Positions 1 to 6,649 of a stretch of 16,066 nt of DNA are shown here, piece by piece (the first letter of the stretch is position 1; each line of letters starts with the position of its first letter). The position numbers were made by a program, and so were the translations under genes. The stretch is from the NCBI GenBank assembly GCA_025464345.1, contig JAODGP010000073.1:1-16066 (forward strand), written 5' to 3'. Below the pieces are notes generated by a model that searched no databases, was not told the origin of the DNA, and was given only the letters and a program-made list of their open reading frames with translations. This DNA comes from Methanosarcinales archaeon. GTDB lineage: Archaea; Halobacteriota; Syntropharchaeia; Alkanophagales; Methanospirareceae.

Positions 1-16
1 GATAAAGTCAATACAA

Positions 17-1111
17 ATGATACCGATTTCAAAACCATTATTTGGTGAGGAGGAGATAAATGCGGTAAAAGAGGTCTTAACATCGGGATTTATCGTGCAG
101 GGGGAGAAAGTAGAAGAATTCGAGAAAGAATTCTCTGAATACATCAATGTCAACCATGGAATAGCCGTTGCCAATGGTACAATATCTTTGGATATTGCAC
201 TCAAATCATTGGGCATAAAACAGGGAGATGAGGTTATTGTTCCTTCTTTTACGTTCATATCCACTGCAAATGCGGTTCTGTTCCAGGGCGCTAAACCTGT
301 GTTCGCTGATGTGGATGAGAGAACGTTCAATATCAAGCCAGGAGATGTCGTAGAGAAGATAACAGATAAAACAAAAGCGATTATAGGCGTACATCTATTT
401 GGTCATCCGTTTGACGTGCAGGAAATGAGAGAAATCTGTGACGACCATAAGGTACATTTAATTGAAGATTGTGCTCAAGCGCACGGTGCCGAATATGAAG
501 GCAAGAAAGTGGGAGGGTTTGGATTGGTCGGCTGTTTCTCATTCTATGCAACAAAAAACATGACTACCGGAGAAGGAGGGATGATAACGACCGACAGCAA
601 TGGAATAGCAGAAACATGCAGATTGCTCAGAAATCATGGAGAAAATCAGAAATACCGTCATACGGTATTGGGCTACAATTACCGGATGACCGATATACAG
701 GCTGCAATTGGCATTGCACAGCTAAAGAAACTGGATGAATTTAACGAAAAGAGAATAAACAATGCAGAATATCTTGATAAACACATAAAAATATCAGGAC
801 TTAAAACCCCGTACAAGAAAAACGGGGTTAAACATGTCTATCATCAGTATGCAGTTACGATAGAAGATGGTTTCCCCATGTCGCGGGATGAGCTCATGAA
901 ATATCTAAGCGATAGGGGGATTGGATGCGCAGTTCATTATCCACTGCCAGTTCATAAACAACCATTGTATCAACAATTGGGCTATACAGACGAGGAGAGC
1001 CCTGTTGCCACGGCGCTGTCCAGGAAGATTCTGAGTTTACCTGTTCATCCCGCGTTGACAAAAGATGATTTAATGTATATTGCTGAGACAATAAATAATA
1101 TAAAATCATAG
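17..1111 (+). CDS. DegT/DnrJ/EryC1/StrS-family PLP-dependent sugar aminotransferase
   Basis: Predicted cytosolic aminotransferase that puts an amino group on a keto nucleotide sugar, using pyridoxal phosphate. At 364 residues it has the usual length for the family and looks complete. The Schiff-base lysine is K180 in the SFYATKNM motif. D151 in the IEDCAQAHGA motif should contact the PLP ring nitrogen, with Q154 and H156 beside it, and the ANGT turn at 52-55 fits the phosphate-binding region. The ATG at 17 is chosen because the protein then begins MIPISKP, a typical start for the family; no ribosome binding site is visible in the 16 bases before it. An acetyltransferase and a nucleotide-sugar dehydrogenase follow on the same strand, so a WbpE-like role (UDP-3-keto sugar to 3-amino sugar) is inferred. 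The family is certain; the substrate is not. The gene looks more AT-rich than the central genes. Confidence 0.9.
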   Translation: MIPISKPLFGEEEINAVKEVLTSGFIVQGEKVEEFEKEFSEYINVNHGIAVANGTISLDIALKSLGIKQGDEVIVPSFTFISTANAVLFQGAKPVFADVDERTFNIKPGDVVEKITDKTKAIIGVHLFGHPFDVQEMREICDDHKVHLIEDCAQAHGAEYEGKKVGGFGLVGCFSFYATKNMTTGEGGMITTDSNGIAETCRLLRNHGENQKYRHTVLGYNYRMTDIQAAIGIAQLKKLDEFNEKRINNAEYLDKHIKISGLKTPYKKNGVKHVYHQYAVTIEDGFPMSRDELMKYLSDRGIGCAVHYPLPVHKQPLYQQLGYTDEESPVATALSRKILSLPVHPALTKDDLMYIAETINNIKS

Positions 1112-1151
1112 AAAGATGGGATAGAAAGGAAAGAATAAAAAATATAACTGC

Positions 1152-1176
1152 ATATTTATACTGAAGAACGGTTCTT
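1152..1176 (+). promoter_or_regulatory. Putative promoter with operator-like dyad before the acetyltransferase
   Basis: A TATA-like ATATTTATA lies at 1152-1160. It is followed by a perfect 6-base inverted repeat around a single central base, AAGAAC at 1164-1169 and GTTCTT at 1171-1176. The one-base centre cannot form an RNA hairpin, so a protein-binding operator near the start point is more plausible. Both assignments are inferred from sequence alone. Confidence 0.3.
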
Positions 1177-1216
1177 GCATGCGCTAAACAACCTGAGAAC
1201 AGAGGAGAAGGATCAA

Positions 1217-1804
1217 ATGGCATTCTTTAGGCATCCCACAGCGGTTGTGGAAAGTGATGATATAGGAGAAGGGACAAAAATATGGCACTTTGCTCATATC
1301 AGAGAGGATGCGAAGATAGGAAGAGATTGTACAATCGGGAAAAGTGTTTATATTGACACAGGAGTGGAGATAGGGAACAGGGTGAAGATCCAGAATTTTG
1401 TCTCTGTTTATAAGGGGTTGAAAATAGAAGATGATGTTTTAATTGGTCCTTCTGTAACATTTACGAACGATTTGTATCCCAGAGCGTTTAGCTGGGGCGA
1501 GGATAAGATAACGCCAACCGTGGTCAAAAAGGGCGCGAGCATCGGCGCTAACTCAACTATTGTCTGCGGTGTTGTGATTGGGGAGTATGCAATGATCGGT
1601 GCTGGTTCGGTGGTAACGAAGGATGTTACACCTTTTGGTCTGGTGTATGGCAATCCAGCGGAACTGAGAGGCTTTGTATGCTATTGCGGCAGGAAATTGA
1701 GTAAAATTATTAGAGAAGATGATGAGAAAGTAGTTTATAAATGCGAATGCGGAAAGGAGGTGGAAACCGCAAGATCAAAACCCGGTTCCCCTGAACATGT
1801 TTAG
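1217..1804 (+). CDS. Left-handed beta-helix N-acetyltransferase (WbpD/WlbB-like) with C-terminal Cys motif
   Basis: Predicted acetyl-CoA-dependent transferase acting on an amino nucleotide sugar, probably as a cytosolic trimer. Residues 12-152 carry hexapeptide repeats of the left-handed beta helix (for example IGEGTK, IGRDCT, IGNRVK, IGANST, IGAGSV). The IWHFAHIRE and TFTNDLYPRA segments resemble UDP-2-acetamido-3-amino-glucuronate N-acetyltransferases. The C-terminal tail has paired cysteines, C155/C157 and C176/C178, which look like a small zinc knuckle. The open frame extends back to 1175, but ATG 1217 is preferred: an AGGAG lies at 1203-1207 and family members begin at about this point. 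This gives 195 residues. With the preceding aminotransferase and the following dehydrogenase it fits a diacetamido-uronic acid pathway. Family confidence is high; the substrate is inferred from neighbours. Confidence 0.87.
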   Translation: MAFFRHPTAVVESDDIGEGTKIWHFAHIREDAKIGRDCTIGKSVYIDTGVEIGNRVKIQNFVSVYKGLKIEDDVLIGPSVTFTNDLYPRAFSWGEDKITPTVVKKGASIGANSTIVCGVVIGEYAMIGAGSVVTKDVTPFGLVYGNPAELRGFVCYCGRKLSKIIREDDEKVVYKCECGKEVETARSKPGSPEHV

Positions 1805-1908
1805 CTTATCGTCAAATTTTGCACGAATAGTCTGGAGGCAAAAAGGAGAATACCGTGAGAATATGCTATTGACCCTGCAAGCCCTGTATATGTAATCAGG
1901 TGGTTATA

Positions 1909-3078
1909 ATGAAGATAGCAGTAATTGGACTGGGCAAAGCGGGCTTGCCGCTTGCTGGTATCATAGCTGATAATGGTTTTGAGGTTATTGGCGTGGATAT
2001 AGATGGAAGAAGATGCGAAGCTATTAACAATGGTAAAAATCCAGTTCCTGAGGAGATGGGTCTGGACGAGCTGATCAAAATGCACGGCGGTAAGGGTTTA
2101 ATTGCAACTGCTAATTATGAGGATGCGAATGATTGCGGCATGTTCATCATAATCGTGCCGCTATTCACAGATGAGAATAATAATCCTGATTTCTGTATCC
2201 TGGAGAGCGCGTTCAGGAATGTTGGTAAGATTCTGAGGCGGGGCGGTCTTGTGGTCCTGGAGACGACAGTGCCTCCGATGACCACCGAGAAACTTGCGAG
2301 AGTGTGGCTGGAAGAAGAGAGCGGCTTATCACAGGAGCAGGGAGAATTCTATCTGGCATACTCGCCCGAAAGAATAATGACCGGGTATAGCATTTCAAGG
2401 CTGAGAGAGTTTCCGAAGGTTATTGGGGGTGTAGACGAAGAAAGTGGTAAAAGGGCGTTTGAAATTTACAGGAAATTCATTCCTGATCTACATCTGGTCT
2501 CCTCTGCAAGGGTTGCAGAATTTATAAAGCTGATGGAGGGCTGCTATAGAGATGTAAACATAGCTTTAGCAAACGAATTATTCAAAATTGCCAGTGAACT
2601 GGGAATTGACTTCTACGAGGCACGGGAGTATGCGAACCACGAGTACTGCCACATACATTTGCCATCTACGGGTGTGGGCGGGCATTGTATTCCGGTGTAT
2701 CCGTGGTTCTTGATAAAGGAGATGGAGAAGCGGGAGAGATTCAGTTATGCGAGATTATTGAGGACTTCAAGGGAAGTGAACGATGAGATGATAAACTATT
2801 GGGCTGAGAAGATTGTTCTGGAATGCATGAGACTGAATAAGCCGTTAAACGAAGTTAAAATCTGTGTGAAGGGGATAACATTCAGGGAAGGGGTGAAGGA
2901 GCTGTATCACAGCCGTAATTTAGCTCTGGCGAATTTGCTCTCGGAAAAGGGGTTAAATGTATTCGTTTATGACGAGCTGTATTCAAAGGAAGAGGTAGAA
3001 GAAATGGGGTTGCGGCATTTAGAGCCGGAAAAGGCGGATCTGGTATTCGATTGCTCTGAGTTGCGGGTTGCAACATAG
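1909..3078 (+). CDS. Nucleotide-sugar 6-dehydrogenase (UDP-GlcNAc/ManNAc dehydrogenase family)
   Basis: Predicted NAD-dependent enzyme that oxidises C6 of a UDP-sugar to a uronic acid in two steps. The N-terminal Rossmann fold starts with GLGKAG at 7-12. The middle domain has K207 in the EFIKLMEGC motif, and the catalytic cysteine is C260 in GVGGHCIPVYP. The C-terminal UDP-binding domain follows, for 389 residues in total, somewhat short of the usual 420-440 but with all domains present. The GVGGHCIPVYP sequence matches the WecC/WbpA branch better than UDP-glucose dehydrogenases. ATG 1909 is chosen because AGGTGG at 1898-1903 lies 5 bases before it; an in-frame GTG at 1900 falls inside that site. 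The 104 bases before the gene allow a separate promoter, though co-transcription with the acetyltransferase is possible. The exact sugar is not determined. Confidence 0.88.
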   Translation: MKIAVIGLGKAGLPLAGIIADNGFEVIGVDIDGRRCEAINNGKNPVPEEMGLDELIKMHGGKGLIATANYEDANDCGMFIIIVPLFTDENNNPDFCILESAFRNVGKILRRGGLVVLETTVPPMTTEKLARVWLEEESGLSQEQGEFYLAYSPERIMTGYSISRLREFPKVIGGVDEESGKRAFEIYRKFIPDLHLVSSARVAEFIKLMEGCYRDVNIALANELFKIASELGIDFYEAREYANHEYCHIHLPSTGVGGHCIPVYPWFLIKEMEKRERFSYARLLRTSREVNDEMINYWAEKIVLECMRLNKPLNEVKICVKGITFREGVKELYHSRNLALANLLSEKGLNVFVYDELYSKEEVEEMGLRHLEPEKADLVFDCSELRVAT

Positions 3079-3118
3079 GATCGCACGACCTCCTTACTCC
3101 ACTCTTTATCCATCGTCA

Positions 3119-3124
3119 TTTTTT
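3119..3124 (+). terminator. Possible T-tract terminator after the dehydrogenase
   Basis: A run of six T residues lies 41 bases after the dehydrogenase stop, in the 102-base gap between two converging genes. Archaeal termination often uses T tracts without a hairpin. No other structure was convincing in this gap. Confidence 0.3.
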
Positions 3125-3180
3125 CCGGGAAATATCAGCATGTGGTAACGCACCTGTTCGCCTGGCATCACAGAGCCGGG

Positions 3181-4041
3181 TTATATCTCCTCCTCCTTAA
3201 TAAACCCCGCCCTCTTTAGCCATAGAATCGCACGGAAGAATGCATCCGCCCTCTTACCCCCGGTGATAAAATCGTATAACTCCTTCAATTGCGAGACAGG
3301 AATGGAATCCAGAATCCGAATCGCTCGCTCGATCGCTTCAATGCCCGGTTCACCCGATTCCTCCCAGTAACCTTCCACCCAGAACAGCCCGATACGCCGG
3401 AATAGAAAATCACCAAGCTCTTCCTCTGATAATTCACGTACCGCATCCGTCATCTCCCTCGCCAGATTCCTGTACGCTCTTGGCTCCCATCTGACAAGCT
3501 TCGCTCTCTTCGGTAAAGGACTGTGATCCTCACCGAGTAAGAGGAGTATGTTCCCCCGTCCCCTATCCGCAAGCTCATCCAGTTGCTTGCTGATCTCCTC
3601 ATCCCTCAGCTCTATCTCCTCCATCTGTAATTCCATCGCTTCCCGATACTTCCTGCACGCTTCTTCATACTTCCTCTCGAAGAACAGGTCTGCTTTGCAT
3701 CGCAGAGCCGCACAGTGCCTCTCGTAGATCTCAACGGCTAACTGAGGAATCTTCTCCAGGAAGACTTCCTTATTCGTATTATAAATGAATTCCTCCAGGG
3801 TCGTCCATGAGAGTATCGGTCTTAAAAAATCCTGGGGATGGAATCGTGGTAAGACCTTACCCTGTGCCAGTTCGTTGAAGTACCACTCTATCCTCTCTCT
3901 TTCCCTATCCTCCAGAGGGGTTGTGAACTCCATAAAGACGATCTCCACCTCCGGCAGGAACTTCTCTATCTCAGGTAGATACCCACGCCATATCTCATCC
4001 TGGTGTGGAATGGCTATATGATATACCGTTGCCTGTCCCAT
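3181..4041 (-). CDS. Uncharacterised protein, possible remote TraB/TIKI-superfamily member
   Basis: No family is recognised with certainty. From ATG 4041 the protein has 286 residues, no signal peptide and no clear membrane segment, so it is probably cytosolic. An N-terminal alpha/beta part (about 5-75) contains H13 and E38 in the VFMEFTTP segment. A highly charged helical or coiled-coil stretch spans about 98-160. It ends with R146-D147, followed by GNILLLLGEDH with G170 and H173. This order (an early His, a Glu after a hydrophobic strand, R-D, and a late strand with G-x-x-H) recalls the TraB/PrgY/TIKI hydrolase-like fold. That reading is tentative. The C-terminal 100 residues are helical and unassigned. 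An in-frame GTG at 4047 is an alternative start. It is divergent from the 326-residue gene, with 39 bases between the two ATGs, so the pair may share regulation. Confidence 0.72.
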   Translation of the reverse strand: MGQATVYHIAIPHQDEIWRGYLPEIEKFLPEVEIVFMEFTTPLEDRERERIEWYFNELAQGKVLPRFHPQDFLRPILSWTTLEEFIYNTNKEVFLEKIPQLAVEIYERHCAALRCKADLFFERKYEEACRKYREAMELQMEEIELRDEEISKQLDELADRGRGNILLLLGEDHSPLPKRAKLVRWEPRAYRNLAREMTDAVRELSEEELGDFLFRRIGLFWVEGYWEESGEPGIEAIERAIRILDSIPVSQLKELYDFITGGKRADAFFRAILWLKRAGFIKEEEI

Positions 4042-4047
4042 CTCCAC

Positions 4048-4055
4048 TTTATTTA
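4048..4055 (+). promoter_or_regulatory. TATA-like box for the gene at 4081
   Basis: TTTATTTA is centred about 29 bases before ATG 4081, and that ATG has no Shine-Dalgarno sequence. This fits an archaeal promoter giving a leaderless or nearly leaderless transcript. It lies closer to the opposite gene than the box that would serve that gene. Confidence 0.4.
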
Positions 4056-4065
4056 GGATTAAACG

Positions 4066-4073
4066 ATATTTAA
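4066..4073 (-). promoter_or_regulatory. TATA-like box for the gene ending at 3181
   Basis: On the minus strand this reads TTAAATAT, centred about 28 bases before ATG 4041 (22 before GTG 4047). This position is suitable for a nearly leaderless transcript and favours ATG 4041 slightly over GTG 4047. Confidence 0.4.
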
Positions 4074-4080
4074 CTTATGA

Positions 4081-5061
4081 ATGGAAGAAAAATATCTCCT
4101 TCATCAAATACCATGGATAAAAGCCGAATGGGAAGTGGCATTCAAGACGATGCAGAAATACTATGATAGCGAGCTATTCAAGCAGTTCAAGATCGAATAC
4201 GATCCCTCTACATGGTACAGGTTCAATAACCCCGCACTTATTTATCCGGTCGAGCGAGAAATGAGGTTCTCAACGCCGAATTCGAGGATGAATTTCGATT
4301 ACTATCCTTCTCCGCTGGCAAAACTGGGCATCGTCGGGCATAATTTCGCTTACCTCGCTGATATCGAGGAGTATTACCCTCACAATCTCCAGTTCTTCCT
4401 GTGGGAGCAGAAGGAATTTATCACACCACTCCAGAGGGCGAATCTCAGAGCTGCTCATTTCATACCGGATGCGATCGTCGCGGTCACACGGGAAGGGCTC
4501 AGAAGTTTCCTCAGAGCGAGAGGAGAAGAGAGCGGACTGGGTCATTATGAGGAACCGCTTGCGGTAATCGAGACACTCGGATTGATTGGTATGCCCAGAA
4601 GAGACGACATACTCAGTTTCTTCAGGGAAATAATCGAAGCTAAGGGGTCAACTTTTCGCATCCTGCTGGAAACCCCCTACCTCTTCTCCTTCGCCGGTCT
4701 GGTTACACCACCGGCATTGAATGAGGATAAGATATACGGTATCAGGAGGAGAGGGGTATTGACCCGTGTGAAGATGCTTATGAGCCGATATGCAATGGCT
4801 GAGCTTGGCTACGGGGAATTGAGTATGGAGCTGAAGCGGTTAGGATATACCACAACGATTGAGGATAGCAGGTATAGACCTGAGGATTCGGTTGATCTCA
4901 GATGGGTGAAACTCGATTATGCAATTGAAAGGCTCAAGGTGGTCATCTCTGAATATGAACACAAATCCACTCATTCCAGCTATTACTGCTACGCAGATAT
5001 GGCAGACGCACTGAAGAGGATATATGAGAAAGAGCTAACAGCTTTTAGCTCCTACCTTTAA
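4081..5061 (+). CDS. Uncharacterised 326-residue protein
   Basis: I do not recognise this protein. It has 326 residues, no signal peptide and no strongly hydrophobic segment, so a cytosolic location is likely. The N-terminal third is rich in aromatic residues, with repeated Tyr, Phe and Trp (for example WYRFNNPALIYPVE and NFDYYPSPLAKLG). The middle has an amphipathic alpha/beta pattern (residues about 85-220). The C-terminal part, from about 275, looks helical and ends in a Tyr-rich segment and a final helix. No nucleotide-binding loop, metal-binding cluster or CxxC is visible. Length and codon use look like an intact, functional gene. It starts at ATG 4081 without a Shine-Dalgarno sequence, and is divergent from the possible TraB/TIKI-like gene. 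A shared function with that gene is only a guess from position. Confidence 0.72.
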   Translation: MEEKYLLHQIPWIKAEWEVAFKTMQKYYDSELFKQFKIEYDPSTWYRFNNPALIYPVEREMRFSTPNSRMNFDYYPSPLAKLGIVGHNFAYLADIEEYYPHNLQFFLWEQKEFITPLQRANLRAAHFIPDAIVAVTREGLRSFLRARGEESGLGHYEEPLAVIETLGLIGMPRRDDILSFFREIIEAKGSTFRILLETPYLFSFAGLVTPPALNEDKIYGIRRRGVLTRVKMLMSRYAMAELGYGELSMELKRLGYTTTIEDSRYRPEDSVDLRWVKLDYAIERLKVVISEYEHKSTHSSYYCYADMADALKRIYEKELTAFSSYL

Positions 5062-5085
5062 GCTGCAAAAACGTCAGGCAAAGTC

Positions 5086-5095
5086 TTTTATATTA
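5086..5095 (+). promoter_or_regulatory. TATA-like box before the thioredoxin-fold gene
   Basis: TTTTATATTA lies about 60 bases before ATG 5151, predicting a start point near 5117 and a leader of roughly 35 bases carrying the ribosome binding site AAGGAGTGA at 5135-5143. A second AT-rich element at 5103-5110 is an alternative. Confidence 0.4.
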
Positions 5096-5150
5096 TGTAT
5101 CACTATTATACCACCGGGGATATGCGATAGTAATAAGGAGTGAAAAAGAG

Positions 5151-5873
5151 ATGAAAGCGATCGGTGGTATTGCGACCGGATTGGTGATAGGACTGCTAAT
5201 AGGCGTGGTGGTGGGCGCATTTGTGCTGCCACTGCATGGTAATGATAGGATATCACCAGAAGCCGCAGGCGAAAAAGCGATTGAGTTCATATCAGATAAT
5301 GTTCCGCCGGGCATTAATGTCACATTGATAAACGTTACGGAAGAGGAGAATCTCTACAAAATCGCCATTAACATGTCTTCTATGGGTATGTACCGGACGA
5401 TGGATACCTACATGACCATGAATGGCAAGCTGCTCTTCCCGCAGGGCATCAACATAGAGCAAGCGAAGAAGATACGAACCATTGGCGATTTCATCATCAG
5501 TGGCGACAAACTCTGCATGGATGACGGCAAACCGGCTATTTACTTCTTCGGCTCTGACGGATGCTCGCACTGCAGGTGGGAACATCCTGTGATTACAGAA
5601 GTGGCATCTAAGTTCGATGGTTATGTATCATTCCATGATAACATGAATAACTTTACTGCTGATAGAGACATATTCTCGAGATACAGCACGGGTGGCGTGC
5701 CCGCAATTGTACTCGGCTGTCGGTTCTATCGCGTTGGTTCGGGTGAGAATCAGGGCAGAGCCCGGGAGGCGAAGATACTCACAGCGCTTATCTGTAATCT
5801 GACGGATAACAAGCCAGCAGAAGTGTGTTCCGCACCAGAAATACAGGATTTGATCGCAAAAATAGCTGAATAA
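5151..5873 (+). CDS. Membrane-anchored extracytoplasmic thioredoxin-fold protein (CSHC)
   Basis: Predicted thiol-disulfide oxidoreductase outside the cytoplasmic membrane. Residues 4-28 form a single Gly/Val/Leu-rich hydrophobic helix, likely an uncleaved anchor. Residues about 35-105 form a small alpha/beta domain that I cannot assign. The thioredoxin-like domain follows, with the active-site pair C138-S-H-C141 after the strand AIYFFGSDG, and the cis-proline at P184 in GGVPAIV. Four further cysteines (C122, C190, C215, C226) lie outside the active site and could form structural or relay disulfides. A strong ribosome binding site, AAGGAGTGA at 5135-5143, supports ATG 5151. The gene appears monocistronic and converges on the FKBP gene with a hairpin between them. 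Both neighbours act in protein folding, but on opposite sides of the membrane. The partner and redox direction are not known. Confidence 0.85.
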   Translation: MKAIGGIATGLVIGLLIGVVVGAFVLPLHGNDRISPEAAGEKAIEFISDNVPPGINVTLINVTEEENLYKIAINMSSMGMYRTMDTYMTMNGKLLFPQGINIEQAKKIRTIGDFIISGDKLCMDDGKPAIYFFGSDGCSHCRWEHPVITEVASKFDGYVSFHDNMNNFTADRDIFSRYSTGGVPAIVLGCRFYRVGSGENQGRAREAKILTALICNLTDNKPAEVCSAPEIQDLIAKIAE

Positions 5874-5877
5874 AAAG

Positions 5878-5900
5878 AAGGAGGATGTTTTTACCTCCTT
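5878..5900. terminator. Bidirectional hairpin terminator between converging genes
   Basis: AAGGAGG at 5878-5884 pairs with CCTCCTT at 5894-5900 across a 9-base loop, giving 7 perfect pairs. It occupies the 47-base gap between the thioredoxin-fold gene (+) and the FKBP gene (-), so it could end transcription in both directions. Confidence 0.55.
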
Positions 5901-5920
5901 TACATATTTAACCAACCAGC

Positions 5921-6349
5921 TCAGAGTATCTCGATGAGCTGGATATCAAATGTCAGGTCCTTGCCAGCCAGAGGATGATTCGCATCTAATGTGATGTGGG
6001 ATTCCCTTATATCAGCTATAGTGAGCACGATTATACTGCCATCCGGCTGACGGCTCTGTAACTGCATCCCTATTTCCGGCTTCAGACCCTCTGGTAACTG
6101 GTTCTTATCAATCTCCAGTATGAGATCATCTCGCCGCTGCCCGTATGCCTCCTCTGCCGGTATCTTAACGGTCTTTGATTCGCCAGGGTTCATTCCCACC
6201 ACAGCTTGCTCAAAACCCGGTATTATCTGCCCGCTACCTATTGTGAATTGAAGTGGATCACCTTCAACGGAAGCATCAAATACCGTACCATCATCCAACC
6301 TTCCTGTATAGTGTACCTTGACGGTATCGCCATATTTCGCCTGTGCCAT
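5921..6349 (-). CDS. FKBP-type peptidyl-prolyl cis-trans isomerase, SlyD-like
   Basis: Catalyses cis-trans isomerisation of prolyl peptide bonds and probably acts as a cytosolic chaperone. The FKBP domain is split. Residues 1-75 include GDTVKVHYTGRLDDGTVFD and the IIPGFEQAVVGM core. An insert-in-flap chaperone domain spans about 76-128, and the FKBP fold closes with NHPLAGKDLTFDIQLIEI, the hallmark of the SlyD group. At 142 residues it matches short archaeal members and lacks the His-rich metal-binding tail of E. coli SlyD. The start is clear: GGAGGAGGT (complement of 6358-6366) lies 8 bases before the ATG. It faces the thioredoxin-fold gene across a hairpin and is probably transcribed alone. 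Family assignment is very secure. Confidence 0.96.
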   Translation of the reverse strand: MAQAKYGDTVKVHYTGRLDDGTVFDASVEGDPLQFTIGSGQIIPGFEQAVVGMNPGESKTVKIPAEEAYGQRRDDLILEIDKNQLPEGLKPEIGMQLQSRQPDGSIIVLTIADIRESHITLDANHPLAGKDLTFDIQLIEIL

Positions 6350-6387
6350 CGCTTTTTACCTCCTCCCTCATAATAAAGGTGGGATAC

Positions 6388-6395
6388 TATAAAAA
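6388..6395 (-). promoter_or_regulatory. TATA-like box for the FKBP gene
   Basis: The minus strand reads TTTTTATA about 42 bases before the FKBP ATG, predicting a start point near 6365 and a short leader that contains the strong ribosome binding site. Confidence 0.4.
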
Positions 6396-6448
6396 TCATC
6401 GTTCACCTCCGCATCTCTTCGGCACTCCATCAATCCATTTAAGGTGGT

Positions 6449-6508
6449 AGAGCGGGCATGAAGCGATGCACACAGCAGGTGCAGAGTCCTGCTCTGTTAC
6501 CTCGCTCT
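6449..6508. repeat. Nested inverted repeat, possible structured RNA
   Basis: An outer arm of 8 pairs joins 6449-6456 (AGAGCGGG) to 6501-6508 (CTCGCTCT), allowing one G-U pair in + strand RNA. An inner arm joins 6470-6479 (ACACAGCAGG) to 6488-6497 (CCTGCTCTGT), with a single C-C mismatch and an 8-base loop. The 13-base and 3-base unpaired sides make an asymmetric internal loop. No box C/D or H/ACA motif was found, so the class and strand are open. Confidence 0.35.
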
Positions 6509-6614
6509 CAAAATATGTTTCTATACATCAAAATCAAAAATACTGGAAGGAATAAGAGAGCACCATTAGACGGTAGTGAAGCACTGCATTGAGCACTTCT
6601 TTTATTCGTGAGTT

Positions 6615-6635
6615 ATTCATGCATGCCCCATGAAT
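6615..6635. repeat. 7-bp inverted repeat downstream of dapA
   Basis: ATTCATG at 6615-6621 and CATGAAT at 6629-6635 form a perfect 7-base stem with a 7-base loop. TGCAT at 6620-6624 and ATGCA at 6636-6640 offer a competing pairing. No T tract follows on the minus strand, so a terminator role for dapA is weak. Confidence 0.35.
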
Positions 6636-6649
6636 ATGCAGGGTGGGAG

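Noticed and set aside
1843..1872. Five-codon leader frame (GTG at 1855, reading MRICY) with an AAGGAG site before the dehydrogenase
   Set aside because: Far too short to judge; it could arise by chance, and no attenuator hairpin is visible around it.
3125..3180. Possible box C/D guide RNA on the minus strand between the two converging genes
   Set aside because: GTGATG-like and CTGA-like boxes occur, but the spacing between them is about twice that usual in archaeal C/D RNAs and the C box is imperfect.
6441..6460. D-arm-like sequence GGTGGTAGAGC suggesting a tRNA
   Set aside because: No matching D-stem partner, anticodon stem, T arm or acceptor stem could be found around it.
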